A DNA stretch of 64,000 bases from Lucinisca nassula. Lineage: Eukaryota > Mollusca > Bivalvia > Lucinida > Lucinidae. Positions within the stretch are counted from its first letter, which is position 1. Each line of letters opens with the position of its first letter. The stretch covers positions 62,001-126,000 of the forward strand of contig CAUZLF010000195.1 of NCBI GenBank assembly GCA_963580285.1, written 5' to 3'. The notes below the pieces were generated by a model. It saw nothing but the letters and a program-made list of their open reading frames with translations. It was not told the DNA's origin and searched no databases. The position numbers were made by a program, and so were the translations under genes. Of the stretch, positions 9,881-19,690 are shown piece by piece.

Positions 9881-10066
9881 TGACAAACGTTTGTCAATAG
9901 CGATTTCACGTTAAAATGGCTATTGACAAACGTTTGTCAATAGCGATTTCTCGTAAAAATGGCTATTTACAAACGTTTGTCAATAGCCAAAATACGTTAA
10001 ATACGCTATTGACAAACGTTTGTCAGTAGTGAAATTATGAGAAATCGCTATTGACAAACGTCTGTT
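9881..10066. repeat. 43-bp array of a perfect palindromic motif, block 1
   Basis: The 16-bp palindrome TGACAAACGTTTGTCA (variants in units 3 and 5) starts at 9881, 9924, 9967, 10010 and 10052, a period of 43, 43, 43 and 42 bp. The palindrome extends to GCTATTG...CAATAGC in most units. Spacers read CGATTTCACGTTAAAATGG on the left and in rough inverse orientation on the right, so the block itself is roughly symmetric about the third unit. Block 2 is at 10845-11040. Confidence 0.85.
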
Positions 10067-10131
10067 TATGTTTACAGAGTTTATTAGCACCCTAAGCCTA
10101 TTGGGAGCTCGGAGACATAGATTTGGCTGCC

Positions 10132-10400
10132 TCATCACGCTAACACGCCTATATCAATTTGACCACCATTAAACTCCACTTTTATGTAGTAAAACTGAGG
10201 TTTACAGGGATAATCATGACTTTTTCTTATTTCTGCTCAAAAACATAGAGTGTGGGTACTATCGTCGAGGCGGACTTAACGACTACCCAAAATCTATGTT
10301 TTGTGTTGAAATAAGAAATAAATCACATTTTTCATCTGACAACTTTCATTTTTCGGCGGTAAAATTTACAATGTATTTAAATGGACGTGTTTTCGTAATG
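10132..10400. mobile_element. GAACCGCC MITE, 'ACACGCC' subfamily, diverged
   Basis: Ends TCATCACGCTAACACGCC and ACGTGTTTTCGTAATG. The central palindrome is worn (ACTATCGTCGAGGCGGACTT). It lies against a 39-bp SINE-A 5' fragment at 10093-10131 (GGAGACATAGATTTGGCTGC). Confidence 0.75.
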
Positions 10401-10689
10401 TGTTGCATGAAACCAGGACAGCAGGATGACATACATTTGTTTGGCCGTATGCATAAAAAGGAAACGGTTTCAAGTTTCAAGCCTACTGGCAGTTTCGAAA
10501 TGTAATTGTTCGAACACTTGCAAAGAAAATTTTTCTCATGACGTGGCTCATATTGAAAACACCCACTGTGTTGCTAATACATGTACAGTGTAACTTCGGA
10601 ATCTTGAACAATCTACAGTTTTCAGTTCAAATCTGTAGTGCCTCTGTTCAGTGGTCCTTCCTTCCAAAGGATTGCCTTTTTGTAGGACT

Positions 10690-10842
10690 TATATGCACTG
10701 GACGGTCCGACTTGCGCCACTTTGTCTGGGAAGGCTTTTGTCTTCCAAGTGGTTCTCCAGCAGTCATATGCGGTCAGTTTCAGCTGTAAGTAGAAGCAAC
10801 ATGCTTCCCAGTCTTTTTCTGAAAGCCCGATGAGCGGTGGGC
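10690..10842 (-). mobile_element. SINE-A 5' half, diverged
   Basis: Complement of the SINE-A head. It shows CACTGGACGGTCCGACT, a GCGCCACTTTGTCTGGGAAG block, ATGCGGTCAGTTTCAGCT, and GAAGCAACATGCTTCCCAG-like sequence, ending in CGATGAGCGGTGGGC. Its two neighbours, a SINE fragment at 10093-10131 and this one, flank the MITE inside the interruption of the 43-bp array. Confidence 0.55.
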
Positions 10843-10844
10843 AA

Positions 10845-11040
10845 TTCGCTCCGTTTGTCAATAGCGATTTCACGTAAAAATCACTGTTGACAAACGTTTG
10901 TCAATAGCGATTTCACGTTAAAATGGCTATTGACAAACGTTTGTCAATAGCCAGTTTAACGTGAAATCGCTATTGACAAACGTTTGTCAATAGCCATTTT
11001 AACGTATATTGGCTATTGACAAACGTTTGTCAATAGCCAC
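10845..11040. repeat. 43-bp array of a perfect palindromic motif, block 2
   Basis: A half unit ends at 10860, then full TGACAAACGTTTGTCA motifs start at 10888, 10931, 10974 and 11017, exactly 43 bp apart. Spacers left of the 10931 unit read CGATTTCACGT(T)AAAAT. Spacers to the right are inverted (CCAGTTTAACGTGAAATCG), so the block is a palindrome built of palindromes. The half unit suggests that blocks 1 and 2 were one array, interrupted by about 785 bp. Confidence 0.85.
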
Positions 11041-11779
11041 TCCGTAAAAAATAACCACCAAAGGCGACTTACCTAAAACACGGACGAGTCCAAAAATTAA
11101 AATTAGCCCATGCAAGATAAAATAAAATGGCAGGGGTCAGTGTTGCTGAATTTTCTTAATAAATTGAGTACAGAGCAGTGATAAGAGACCGGTTTTTGAA
11201 AATAAGAAGACGAACCAAAAAATTATGAGGAATTGAGTGAAGTTACGGAAAGACTGCCCATTCATACTCAATGGTTAAAAATTGGGTCGCTGATTTTAAA
11301 CGTGGTCGCGTAACGTTTGATGACGAGCACACGGTAGTGAAGACATGTGAACGTTACTGGTGACGTCACTAGTGAATCTAAGGGAGCTAGTAAAGCAGGA
11401 CAAGCGAATGAAAGTTTCAGAAATGTCTAGAAAATTGGAGATTTCTGAGGGAAGCATTTTTGCCATTTTACATTGTAGGAGGAGGAAGCTATCAGCGCGT
11501 TGGGTAAACACCTTAGTAAAGAACAACTGGTTGTTTGAATGGCCATGGCTGAGTCACTTTTTTGGAAATATATGATTCTGATCCAGAAGACGAAACTATG
11601 ATCAATTACTATGGTCCTTAGACTAAACAGCAGAATATAAACAAAATACTGGTCACGGTTCGACACGTCCAAAGAAATTCAAGACTCAGCCTTCAGTTGG
11701 CAAGGTAATGGCAACTGTGTTTTTGGGATAGCAAGCGGACTCTCTTGGCGAACTACTTACCTCATGACCAGACTATTAA

Positions 11780-11978
11780 CCCTTATCTTGCTGTTCACGA
11801 CAACCCATATCTTTGCAAACAGTGTAGATCCAGATCAGATGGCTTTTGCCATCTGATCAGGATCTACACTGTTTGGCAATCAGTTTATGAATTTGTAGCA
11901 ATAAATTACATCAAGTAATTTGATTGGTTGATAGACAGAAATGGGTGTGGCTAAACTGAATATTCAGCAAGATAAGGG
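11780..11978. mobile_element. 199-bp MITE with TTAA flanks, piggyBac-like ends
   Basis: TTAA at 11776-11779 and 11979-11982 flanks an element starting CCCTTATCTTGCTG and ending CAGCAAGATAAGGG, exact 14-bp inverted repeats. Inside is a hairpin with arms GTAGATCCAGATCAGATGGC and its complement, near-perfect over about 33 bp. The TTAA target and CCC start match the piggyBac superfamily in general. The second copy is at 38660-38864. Confidence 0.8.
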
Positions 11979-12203
11979 TTAATGAGGACTATTATGCTTA
12001 TCTTTTGGACCAATTACGTGCAGCTATAGTGCAGGAAAGACGTTTACATTACAAGAGGTGTACAATGCTAGAGTCAATACTTGCAAAGTTTCAGTGGACG
12101 CAATGAAGCGGTACGGTTTCAAACCCATACCCCATACACCCTATTCTCCTGATCTGGCATCCAGTGATTAATATTTTTGTTTTGTTTCCGAACTTGAAAA
12201 AAG

Positions 12204-12505
12204 TCGGCCTCCGCCCATCGCGGCTTGAAGAAATAGATGGGCTGCAAGATGCTTCCACGCGGAGCTGAAACCGATCGCAGACGAGTACTGGTAAACTGCT
12301 TAGGGGATATAAGCTTGCACAGGCAAAGCGGTGGGAGTCGGCTCATCCATGCTTTCAAACCCTTTTGTTTTCATTGGACGACAGGGTTTGATATGTCATT
12401 TCATCTCAATGTCGAGTAAAAGTCCCACAAAAATGGAAGCAACGTCTCCAAAATGACCTATATAGTGTTGACGGGGACGTTAAACCTTAAATCAAACAAA
12501 CAAAC
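12204..12505 (+). mobile_element. SINE-A, full length, with target-site duplication
   Basis: Flanked by AACTTGAAAAAAG (12191-12203) and AACTTGAAGAAAG (12506-12518), a 13-bp duplication with one mismatch. Starts CGGCCTCCGCCCATCG and ends AAATCAAACAAACAAAC. The insertion splits the mariner relic exactly at its FPNLKK segment, so SINE-A moved after the mariner copy. Confidence 0.85.
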
Positions 12506-12617
12506 AAACTTGAAGAAAGACCAGGTGAAAAAGCGTTAGGCAGCGGTTGGAGGGAGGGTGGACTGACTCTTTAGATGCTGAATTCTACAAAAATGGACAT
12601 TCAGCATTGTAAGATCG

Positions 12618-12840
12618 ACGGAAACCCCACTATATAGTAAAACTGGGGTTTGCCGATGTATACATTATTTTCTTATTTCTACTCAAAATGTAGATTGTGG
12701 GTACTCGTTAGGTTCTAACGTGCATCCACAATCTATGTTTTGAGTAGAAATAAGAAAAATATCGTAATTTTTCATTATAAAATCTTCCCTTTTTCGGCGA
12801 AACGTTGTACAATGTATTTGTATAGGCGTGTTTTCGTAAT
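12618..12840. mobile_element. GAACCGCC MITE, left end missing
   Basis: Begins inside the CCCCACTATATAGTAAAACTGGGG pair and ends TAGGCGTGTTTTCGTAAT. The palindrome apex is shortened to GTTAGGTTCTAAC, with the GAACCGCC loop deleted while the arms remain intact. Confidence 0.75.
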
Positions 12841-13017
12841 CGGCTTATTGAACATCCCTCGTATAGGCCAAGTACAGCGAAAAGTGGTCTTGGAGCATGT
12901 TTGCCATGGAAAGACTCCGATCAGCTTGCACATCTGCCCAGTCTGATCAAAGTCTTTTCAGTTCACCATTCAGATGCAGGTTGACTAAATGCTGCTCCGT
13001 GAAGATGGGGAAGATGT

Positions 13018-13190
13018 TCTTTTAAAAGGTCATTATTTGAAAGCAAAGACTACAGCACAAAAATAAAAAAAAAAAAACGTGGAATGTGCATGTTTTTTTT
13101 ATCTGGGCAAGGGTAGTTAGTTTCTGCTAATAAGACCTCATCACGGGCCTTCAGATGTTGTAGAAATTCCGCTGTGGAATCAATGAACGC
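13018..13190 (-). mobile_element. Degenerate copy of the 261-bp hammerhead element
   Basis: Aligns in order with 51703-51880: GTTCTTTTAAAAGG, GAAAGCAAAGACTACA, GGAATGTGCATGTTTT, then GGTAGTTAGTTTCTGCTAAT..CCTCATCA, GCTGTGGAATCAATGA. In the ribozyme region the conserved CTGATGA is GTGATGA and helix III no longer pairs, so self-cleavage is not expected. Confidence 0.6.
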
Positions 13191-13269
13191 AAATGATTAG
13201 ACATATATAACACATATGAAGGGCAAATATATAACACACATAAACACATCGCCATTTTGAATACAGCTT

Positions 13270-14305
13270 TTTACAGTTCAAAGAATGCTTTTTCAGGTAT
13301 TTAACAGAATTATTTTGTCGATAACGTATAATGTTTGGCGAGAAAAAGTAATCCGGGCTGCTACTGTGAAAATAACAAGGTCATGTTATTTTTCATAGTG
13401 TGAAAATATCACTTTTATTTGTTTCAGATATGCATTGGTTTCACTGCAGAGTATAAAATAAAATTTATTCAACGTTCATCGATGTATGAACAACATCGTG
13501 TCCAGAGCAAAGTAAGTGAACGCAGTAGGGGTTCACTTAAGCTTTTGTTCGTGATCCGATGTTGTTCATAGTTCTATGAACGTTAATTAAATTACCTTTA
13601 TTACGTATGCTTACGAATTATTGCTCATTACGAAAACACGCCTATACAAATACATTGCCACCTTTATCGCCGAAAAAATGAAAATTTTAAGATGAAAAAT
13701 TGTGATATTTTTCTTATTTCTGCTCAAAATATAGACTGTGGGCACTCGTTAGAACCGCCTAGGCGGTTCTAACGAGTACCAACACCCTATATTTTAGAGC
13801 AGAAATAAGAAAAATAAGGTATACCCCCGGAAACCCCAGTTTTACTATATAAAAGTGGGGTTCAAGGGGGCAAAATTATATAGGCGTCTTTTCGTGATGA
13901 TAACAGCAGAAAACGGTTTTCCAATTGCCAGCGGAACAGTTTATATTTTATATTTACATTCTGAGCGAAAAAATTATTATAGGGCATTTAAGCTGAAAAA
14001 AAAAAATCATTTCCACGCTGTTTTACTACCAAAAGCGGAAAGGCGTTGACGTCATCAACGCCCGTAGAGAACCAGGATTTAGACTGACGTCACTTGACGT
14101 CACTGATAAACATGTGACTCGATGCTTTCATGGAAGTATGAACTACATTGTTTTCTATAGGTTTACATTAGACTTTACACTGGAAGTATAAATACATAAA
14201 GGATATTTACTTTTTTGAAGTGGATACAAAAATATTTCATCACGTCACAATTTTGACCTGGCTATGACGTCAAAACTTTCAGTTTCAAAACATAACAGAT
14301 ACAGC
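13270..14305. repeat. Large tandem duplication, unit 1 (1,036 bp)
   Basis: TTTTTACAGTTCAAAGAATG starts units at about 13270, 14306 and 15856. Unit 1 contains two short hairpins (ACTGTGAAAATAAC / GTTATTTTTCATAGT, and one based on AACGTTCAT...ATGAACGTT at 13470-13605), a GAACCGCC MITE, and a right part with repeated TGACGTCA sites. Relative to unit 2 it lacks about 475 bp (equivalent to 14996-15470). Confidence 0.8.
13625..13900. mobile_element. GAACCGCC MITE, 'ACACGCC' subfamily, full length
   Basis: Ends TCATTACGAAAACACGCCTA and TAGGCGTCTTTTCGTGATGA are inverted repeats. Central palindrome apex AGAACCGCCTAGGCGGTTCT has no loop. It lies within duplication unit 1 and was copied with it to 14679-14954. 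Confidence 0.9.
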
Positions 14306-14678
14306 ATTTTTACTGTTCAAAGAATGCTTTTCAGGGTATTTTACAGAATTATTTTGTCGATAATGTATAATTTTTGGCGAGAAAAAGTAATCCGGGCTGC
14401 TACTGTGAAAATAACAAGGTCATGTTATTTTTCATAGTGTGAAAATAACAGTGTGAAAATATCACTTTTATTTGTTTCAGATATGCATTGGTTTTCACTG
14501 CAGAGTATAAAATAAAATTTATTCAACGTTCATCGATGTATGAACAACATCGTGTCCAGAGCAAAGTAAGTGAACGCAGAAGGGGTTCACTTAAACTTTT
14601 GTTCGTGATCCGATGTTGTTCATAGTTCTATGAACGTTAATTAAATTACCTTTATTACGTATGCTTACGAATTATTGC

Positions 14679-14954
14679 TCATTACGAAAACACGCCTATA
14701 CAAATACATTGCCACCTTTATCGCCGAAAAAATGAAAATTTTAAGATGAAAAATTGTGATATTTTTCTTATTTCTGCTCAAACTATAGACTGTCGGCACT
14801 CGTTAGAACCGCCTAGGCGGTTCTAACGAGTACACACACCCTATATTTTAGAACAGAAATAAGAAAAATAAGGTATACCCCCGGAAACCCCAGTTTTACT
14901 ATATAAAAGTGGGGTTCAAGGGGGCAAAATTATATAGGCGTCTTTTCGTGATGA
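14679..14954. mobile_element. GAACCGCC MITE, duplicated copy
   Basis: Copy of 13625-13900 with a handful of substitutions (for example CTGTCGGCACTC for CTGTGGGCACTC). It was carried by the segmental duplication and is not an independent insertion. Confidence 0.9.
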
Positions 14955-15069
14955 TAACAGCAGAAAACGGTTTTCCAATTGCCAGCGGAACAGCGGTGTT
15001 GGCGCGTTAACGTCACAATTGTGCAATCATATTGAGCAGAACCATTGTTTACGTTGACATAACATAGAA

Positions 15070-15226
15070 GCCTCCATGGTGTAGTGGTTATGCCACTCGC
15101 ATGATAAACCAGGGATTGCAGGATCGATCCCGGGCTTCTCCAGACTTTCGGAAGAGTCTATAAACCGAGGTCCCGTCTCCGTATGACATTAGCTGTTAAT
15201 GGGACGTAAAACTAAAACACTCACTC
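15070..15226 (+). mobile_element. SINE-C (tRNA-headed), full length
   Basis: Head CCTCCATGGTGTAGTGGTTATGCCACTCGC with an A-box-like TGGTGTAGTGGTTA, B-box-like GGATCGATCCC, then TAAACCGAGGTCCCGTCTCC, and the 3' part GCTGTTAATGGGACGTAAAAC followed by (ACTC)n-like sequence. Minus-strand copies lie at 21935-22080, 24945-25113 and 59090-59262. Confidence 0.8.
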
Positions 15227-15855
15227 ACATTACGTTGACGTCACTGTCATTGTATTCATTGAAGTATGAAAAACATTGCTTGCCAGTAGTCAACTATAGG
15301 AATTTACTGTAAATGCATTAAGAATGTAAATATTTAAGACATGAATTTTACTTTTCAGCTGTTCAGGAAAGTATCAACGCAGTGGGTCGACCCCGAATAC
15401 GAATGGGTTCATGTAAACTTTGTTAGCCACCCGCTGTCGTTAATACTTTCATAAAAACCAGAAAAACTAAGTTTATATTTTATATTTACATTCTGTGCCC
15501 TTCATCACTGAGCGAAAAAATGATTATATGGCATTTAAGCTGAAAAAAAAAACAAAAAAAAAAAAACATTTCCACGCTGTTTTTCTTCCAAAAGCGGAAA
15601 GAACGCCCGTAGAGAACCAGGATTAAGACTGACGTCACTTGACGTCACCGATAAACATGTGATCGACGCTTTCATGGAAGTATGAACTACATTGTTTTCT
15701 ATAGGTTTACATTAGACTTTACACTAGAAGTATAAATACATAAAGGATATTTACTTTTTTGAAGTGGATACAAAAAATATTTCATCACGTCACAATTTTG
15801 ACCTGGCTATGACGTCACAACTTTCAGTTTCAAAACATAACAGATACAGCATTTT

Positions 15856-16060
15856 TACAGTTCAAAGAATGCTTTTCAGGGTATTTTACAGAATTATTCT
15901 GTCGATATTATATACTTCTGGTGAGAAAAAGTAGCCCGGGCTGCTACTGTGAAAATAACAAGGTTATCAAGGTTATGTTATTTTTCACAGTATATTGTGA
16001 AAAATATCAATTTTATTTGTTTGAGATATGCATTGATTTCACTGTTAAGTATTAAACAAA
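15856..16060. repeat. Third, partial unit of the large duplication
   Basis: Begins with the unit start and includes the ACTGTGAAAATAAC hairpin and TTTATTTGTTTGAGATATGCATTG. Similarity ends near 16060. It is more diverged than units 1 and 2 are from each other, so it is probably the original. Confidence 0.65.
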
Positions 16061-16251
16061 ATGATTTATCATAAAACGTCGCTGTTATTTATTAGCTAAC
16101 GTCACGGTTTTATTTTTGAAGTACTTTTCTTGGTCCATGTCAAAAGCACCAATAGCTATTAATATTCAGTCGCTGCTATTATCATCACTCTGTTAATTAG
16201 AAAACTATATCTAAAATTATGGGATTTTATTTATAAGGAAACTAATTATAT

Positions 16252-16546
16252 AGAGGATCTTACATGAGTGGTCATTTCATATGAAATTTATGAAATGAGC
16301 CTTCGGCGAGTTTCATAATTTTTATATGAAATGACCACGAGTGTAAGATTCTCTTTATCATAAGACTACTTTAAATTGGATTTTATCGCCTTTTAATTTA
16401 GCAAGTTTTCTACGAAAAGTGCATTGTTGACATGGACGTCGTCATGACGTTACTTAATCCCGCCAAAGTGTTATTACACGTGTCGTCATACGAGTTTTAT
16501 TACACGACGTTATCCACTGCTTATCAACGACGTCATATTTTAGTAC
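16252..16546. mobile_element. Apex-hairpin MITE, TCATTTCATAT arms
   Basis: Hairpin 16252-16362: ends GAGGATCTTACATGAG and CGAGTGTAAGATTCTCTTTATCATA, arms GTGGTCATTTCATATGAAA / TTATATGAAATGACCAC, apex GAGCCTTCGGCGAG. The body to the right carries GACGTCG, CACGTGTCGTCATACG and ends GACGTCATAT. An opposite-strand copy is at 33765-34056. SINE-A inserted at the right end. Confidence 0.8.
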
Positions 16547-16861
16547 CGGTCCCCGCCCATAGGAGCTTGAAGAAATATATGGGCTGCATGATGCTTCCAC
16601 GCAGAGTTGAATCCGGCCCACACACTAGTACTGGTAAACCGCTTAGAGGATCTAAGCCTGTCCAGGAACTGCGGTGCGAGGCGGACCGTCCATGCTTATA
16701 AACCCTATTGGTTTCATTGGGCGACAGGGCTCGAGATGTCATTTCATCTCAATGTCGGGTAAAAGTCCCACACAATTGGAAGCAACGTCTCCAAAATGAC
16801 CTTTACAGTGTGGACGGGGACATTAAACCTCAAATCAAAAAAAAACAAAACAAAAAAAAAA
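16547..16861 (+). mobile_element. SINE-A, full length, with target-site duplication
   Basis: Flanked by CATATTTTAGTAC at 16534-16546 and 16862-16874, an exact 13-bp duplication. Body order: GTCCCCGCCCATAGG; ATGGGCTGCATGATGCTTCC; GGTAAACCGCTTAGAGGATC; GGTTTCATTGGGCGACAGGG; GATGTCATTTCATCTCAATG; TTGGAAGCAACGTCTCC; GACGGGGACATTAAACC; and an A-rich (CAAA-like) tail. I do not recognise the 5' head as a tRNA, 5S or 7SL sequence. SINE status is inferred from size, tail, duplications and copy number. Confidence 0.85.
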
Positions 16862-16995
16862 CATATTTTAGTACAATATATTGCACTGTCACTTGCCAAT
16901 TCATGTGTACTTGGTGGGTGGAGCATGTCCGTAATATCCTGCTACACAGTCATGCAGACTTTTTCCTACTATGGTATATTCCACACATCTCCAAA

Positions 16996-17912
16996 GTAGA
17001 AGTAAAATAAAGATCAGGAATTGATACAATTAACTTACTCCACCCATAAAAGACACCAAAGGGAAAGAAATACAAACATTAAGCGACCAGACCATAATGG
17101 AAACCTAAACAAAGGAAGGCCATAAGGACAGTTACTTTCCCACAAAATGGCCATATGGCCATCCAAAACCAAAAGACACAAGTGATACACACGGTAAGTA
17201 ACAAACAACAACATAAATAAATCACCACAGAAGAGCCGCCTTGGAACGGTCAGTGGAAGATTTCCACTGGGGGGCTTAAATCGATTTTACGTGGCCACAA
17301 TCCTCGCCCTTACTTCCGTCGCGATTTAGACAAATAATTTGTTCAGTCCGCATGAAGGCCTCCTAACTCATCAGTGCAACATCTCCGTGAACACAAAAAT
17401 AAAAAAACCACAGAGGTGAGACAACGGTGAGGACTCGACAGCAAGAAACCACTGAAATGCTGGAGCAAAAGAAAACCAACAGTTAGACTCCGATGAGCCC
17501 GACCAGAGACAGAGCACCAGGCACCAACCAACATTATCTCTCCAACCCTCAATAAGCCCCCACATTGGAGCCGTCACAGAATCCGAGGCCCGACCCACCG
17601 GCGCGCAACCAAAGAGGGAAGCAAAGCCGCCAACCGCGATTGGGCCAACTACCATGCACGCAGCCCGTCGTATAATATCCATGTTGTACCCAATCTTTTT
17701 ATATCGAAGAATGATTTTACGAAATTGGGTGCTGAAGTCATTGCGGTTATATATCTTTCTGAATTTATATACTAAGTCACCATAAAATTCGGGTTCCGAT
17801 AGACCTTGTTGCAGAAGAGATTTAAGTCCAATATTGAATTTTGAAATTAAATCAGAATGGCGTCTATAAAATTTTGAAAAGGCTTTGCGTAGTTTATGGT
17901 ACCGATAACCAG
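16996..17912 (-). mobile_element. Penelope-like element, 5'-truncated in the RT C-terminus
   Basis: Tail terminus AAAGTAGAAGTAAAA at 16996, tail to about 17570, then the last ~110 codons of the RT frame (YRYHKLRKAFSKFYRRHSDL at the truncated start). The C-terminal end differs from sister copies by many C/T changes at 17540-17665 (GCCCGACCCACCGGCGCGC-like), so that stretch is GC-richer. Truncated near 17912. Confidence 0.75.
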
Positions 17913-18072
17913 CCGGAAAACTCAATTTTAATCCATTCATAATCATAAATCACAAATTTAATACTGAGGTGTCGCTTGTCTACCACGTGCGCGCACGATT
18001 TTTTATACAGTTCATTGATTACAACAGTTCCTGACCTTGTAGTATTGTATAGTAAACGTACTTTTTATGCGT

Positions 18073-18317
18073 TTACTGTTGTCGGATGATGAGTTGAAGG
18101 TGACGTCGGCGATTTTTTTTTATTATTTTTTTTTTGTCGTAGGATATTGCCCTCTGTTGTCAAAAGGTGACGACGCTTCGGTTATGATGATTATAACGGT
18201 ATGGTGTGCCCTGCCAGCCAATTGGGAGGTGGTGGTGATAACGGTGCAGCCTGTCAAACCAACTTATGGTGGTGTTTTCTTTTACGCCACTGTCTACTTA
18301 TCATCCGACAACAGTAA
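18073..18317. mobile_element. 245-bp element with 20-bp TIRs
   Basis: TTACTGTTGTCGGATGATGA at 18073 matches the complement of TTATCATCCGACAACAGTAA at 18298-18317 with one mismatch. The interior has a T-rich run and GTGGTGGTGATAACGG. The 85-codon frame through it is incidental. The family is not recognised. Confidence 0.6.
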
Positions 18318-18429
18318 GATTTGAAACTGCCATTCTATCATTGATGTTGTTGTGGTTGTTGTTATTCGGTACAGGGAGCAGATCCGGACATGTTGTTCGT
18401 CGCATTTATTTACTTATCCTAGGTATGAA

Positions 18430-19193
18430 GAACAAGCCTACGGCTATTATCTGAAGTTGCTATCTACTTAAATAGAATGTGGGATAACTTTATTGCACCA
18501 TTGCACTTTACTAAGTCCGGGACCTACATGTTACACTTATGCAGAATGCAGGCGGTGATGACCTGGATTCGACAGTACAGCTGCTCAAGCGGGACTAGGC
18601 CATCGCTGTCTCCATGTTCGATAAGGGCCTTTTTATTATGATCACGCAGCATATAAGTTGCATATTCTCCCTCATACTATTAATAGTTTATAACCTAGTA
18701 CCACCTTAGCTACCATATACCTGTATTAATATGTCATTCCTTATATGTCATGTAAATGACTTAAGAGAATAAAGTTTTGTCTGTCTGTCTGTTTGTCATA
18801 TGATAATAACTCGTTAGTCGACCAATCTTTCGTTACCACTTCCAATCAGGAAACACAATGAACTCTTATAATTGAAACGAACCACATCTGTCATTAAAAT
18901 GTTTCATCTTGAAAGTACTGTAAGCGCAAATATTAGAAAGCATAGTCTAGACTAAACAAAATCGTATGATTAAGTTTGCAAGCAATAAGTTATGTTCAAG
19001 AGTGAGTCTAGTAAGTACACATTTGTCATCGAAGGCGAATGTTATTTCTCATCCTCGAGTCTGGATCTCAATATTTTAAACTACACTATGTAGTGTAGCT
19101 TGTTAAATCAAGGGTCTGTGATTGCAATACATCAAGCATTTACCGAGCTATGTAAAAGATTCTTTTGTTATCATTACCCGCCAATGCATATAT
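18430..19193. other. Mostly unassigned; possible LINE 3' tail near 18490-18795
   Basis: GAGAATAAAGTTTTGTCTGT at 18764-18783 followed by GTCT units looks like a polyadenylation signal with a short microsatellite tail, as seen at some non-LTR 3' ends. No reverse transcriptase is left, so this is tentative. The remainder, to the PLE tail, shows nothing I can name. Confidence 0.3.
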
Positions 19194-19690
19194 AAAGTAG
19201 AAGTAAAACAAAGATCAGGAATCGATACAATTAACTTACTCCACCCACCAAAGACACCACAGGAAAAGAAACACAAACAATAAGCGACCAGACCATAATG
19301 GAAACCTAAACAAAGGAAGGCCATAAGGACAGTTACTTTCCCACAAAATGGCCATATGGCCATCCAAAATAAAAAGACACAAGTGATACACACAGTAAGT
19401 AACAAAGAACAACATAAATAAATCGCCACAGAAGAACCGCCTTGGAACGGTCAATGGAAAGATTTCCACTGGGGGCTTAAATCGATTTTACGTGGCCACA
19501 ATCCTCGCCCTTACTTCCGTCGCGATTTAGACAAATAATTTGTTCAGTCCGCATGAAGGCCTCCTAACTCATCAGTGCAACATCTCCGTGAACACAAAAA
19601 ATCAAAGAACCACAGAGGTGAGACAACGATGAGGACTCGACAGCAAGAAACCACTGAAATGCTGGAGCAAAAGAAAACCAACAGTTAGAC
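19194..19690 (-). mobile_element. Penelope-like element 3' tail
   Basis: Full tail from AAAGTAGAAG (19194) to GTTAGAC (about 19690), where similarity to the other copies stops. Contains only non-coding tail. Directly adjacent, CAGAATGCATGACGTAAGACT is repeated twice at 19698-19740. Confidence 0.8.

Larger units (their letters stand above)
11120..12615 (+). pseudogene. mariner-type transposase, decayed and interrupted
   Basis: Fragments in several frames resemble a mariner transposase in order. MVKNWVADFKRGRVTFDDEH-like sequence lies around 11270-11330. A helix-turn-helix KVSEMSRKLEISEGSIFAIL follows at about 11410-11472, then RRRKLSARWVNTLV. DET-(I/M)-NYYGP comes at about 11590 (first catalytic Asp region). 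EDYYAYLLDQLR is at about 11984-12020, then PHTPYSPDLASSD-like sequence at about 12125-12165, FPNLKK at 12186-12203 and FYKNGHSAL at about 12583. Many stops and frameshifts make it non-functional. A TTAA-flanked MITE (11780-11978) and SINE-A (12204-12505) sit inside it. No terminal inverted repeats could be assigned. The remaining reading frames are too broken to name a subfamily. Confidence 0.7.
14306..15855. repeat. Large tandem duplication, unit 2 (1,550 bp)
   Basis: Near-identical to unit 1 outside the 475-bp segment 14996-15470, which carries SINE-C and a hairpin (arms GAAAGTATCAACGCAGTGGGT-like at 15366-15390 and 15428-15452). The segment starts after GCCAGCGGAACAG, exactly where unit 1 jumps to TTTATATTTTATATTTACAT. 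Confidence 0.8.

Noticed and set aside
18067..18324. 85-codon frame resembling a membrane protein
   Set aside because: It spans a 245-bp TIR element almost exactly and is hydrophobic only because of a T-run.
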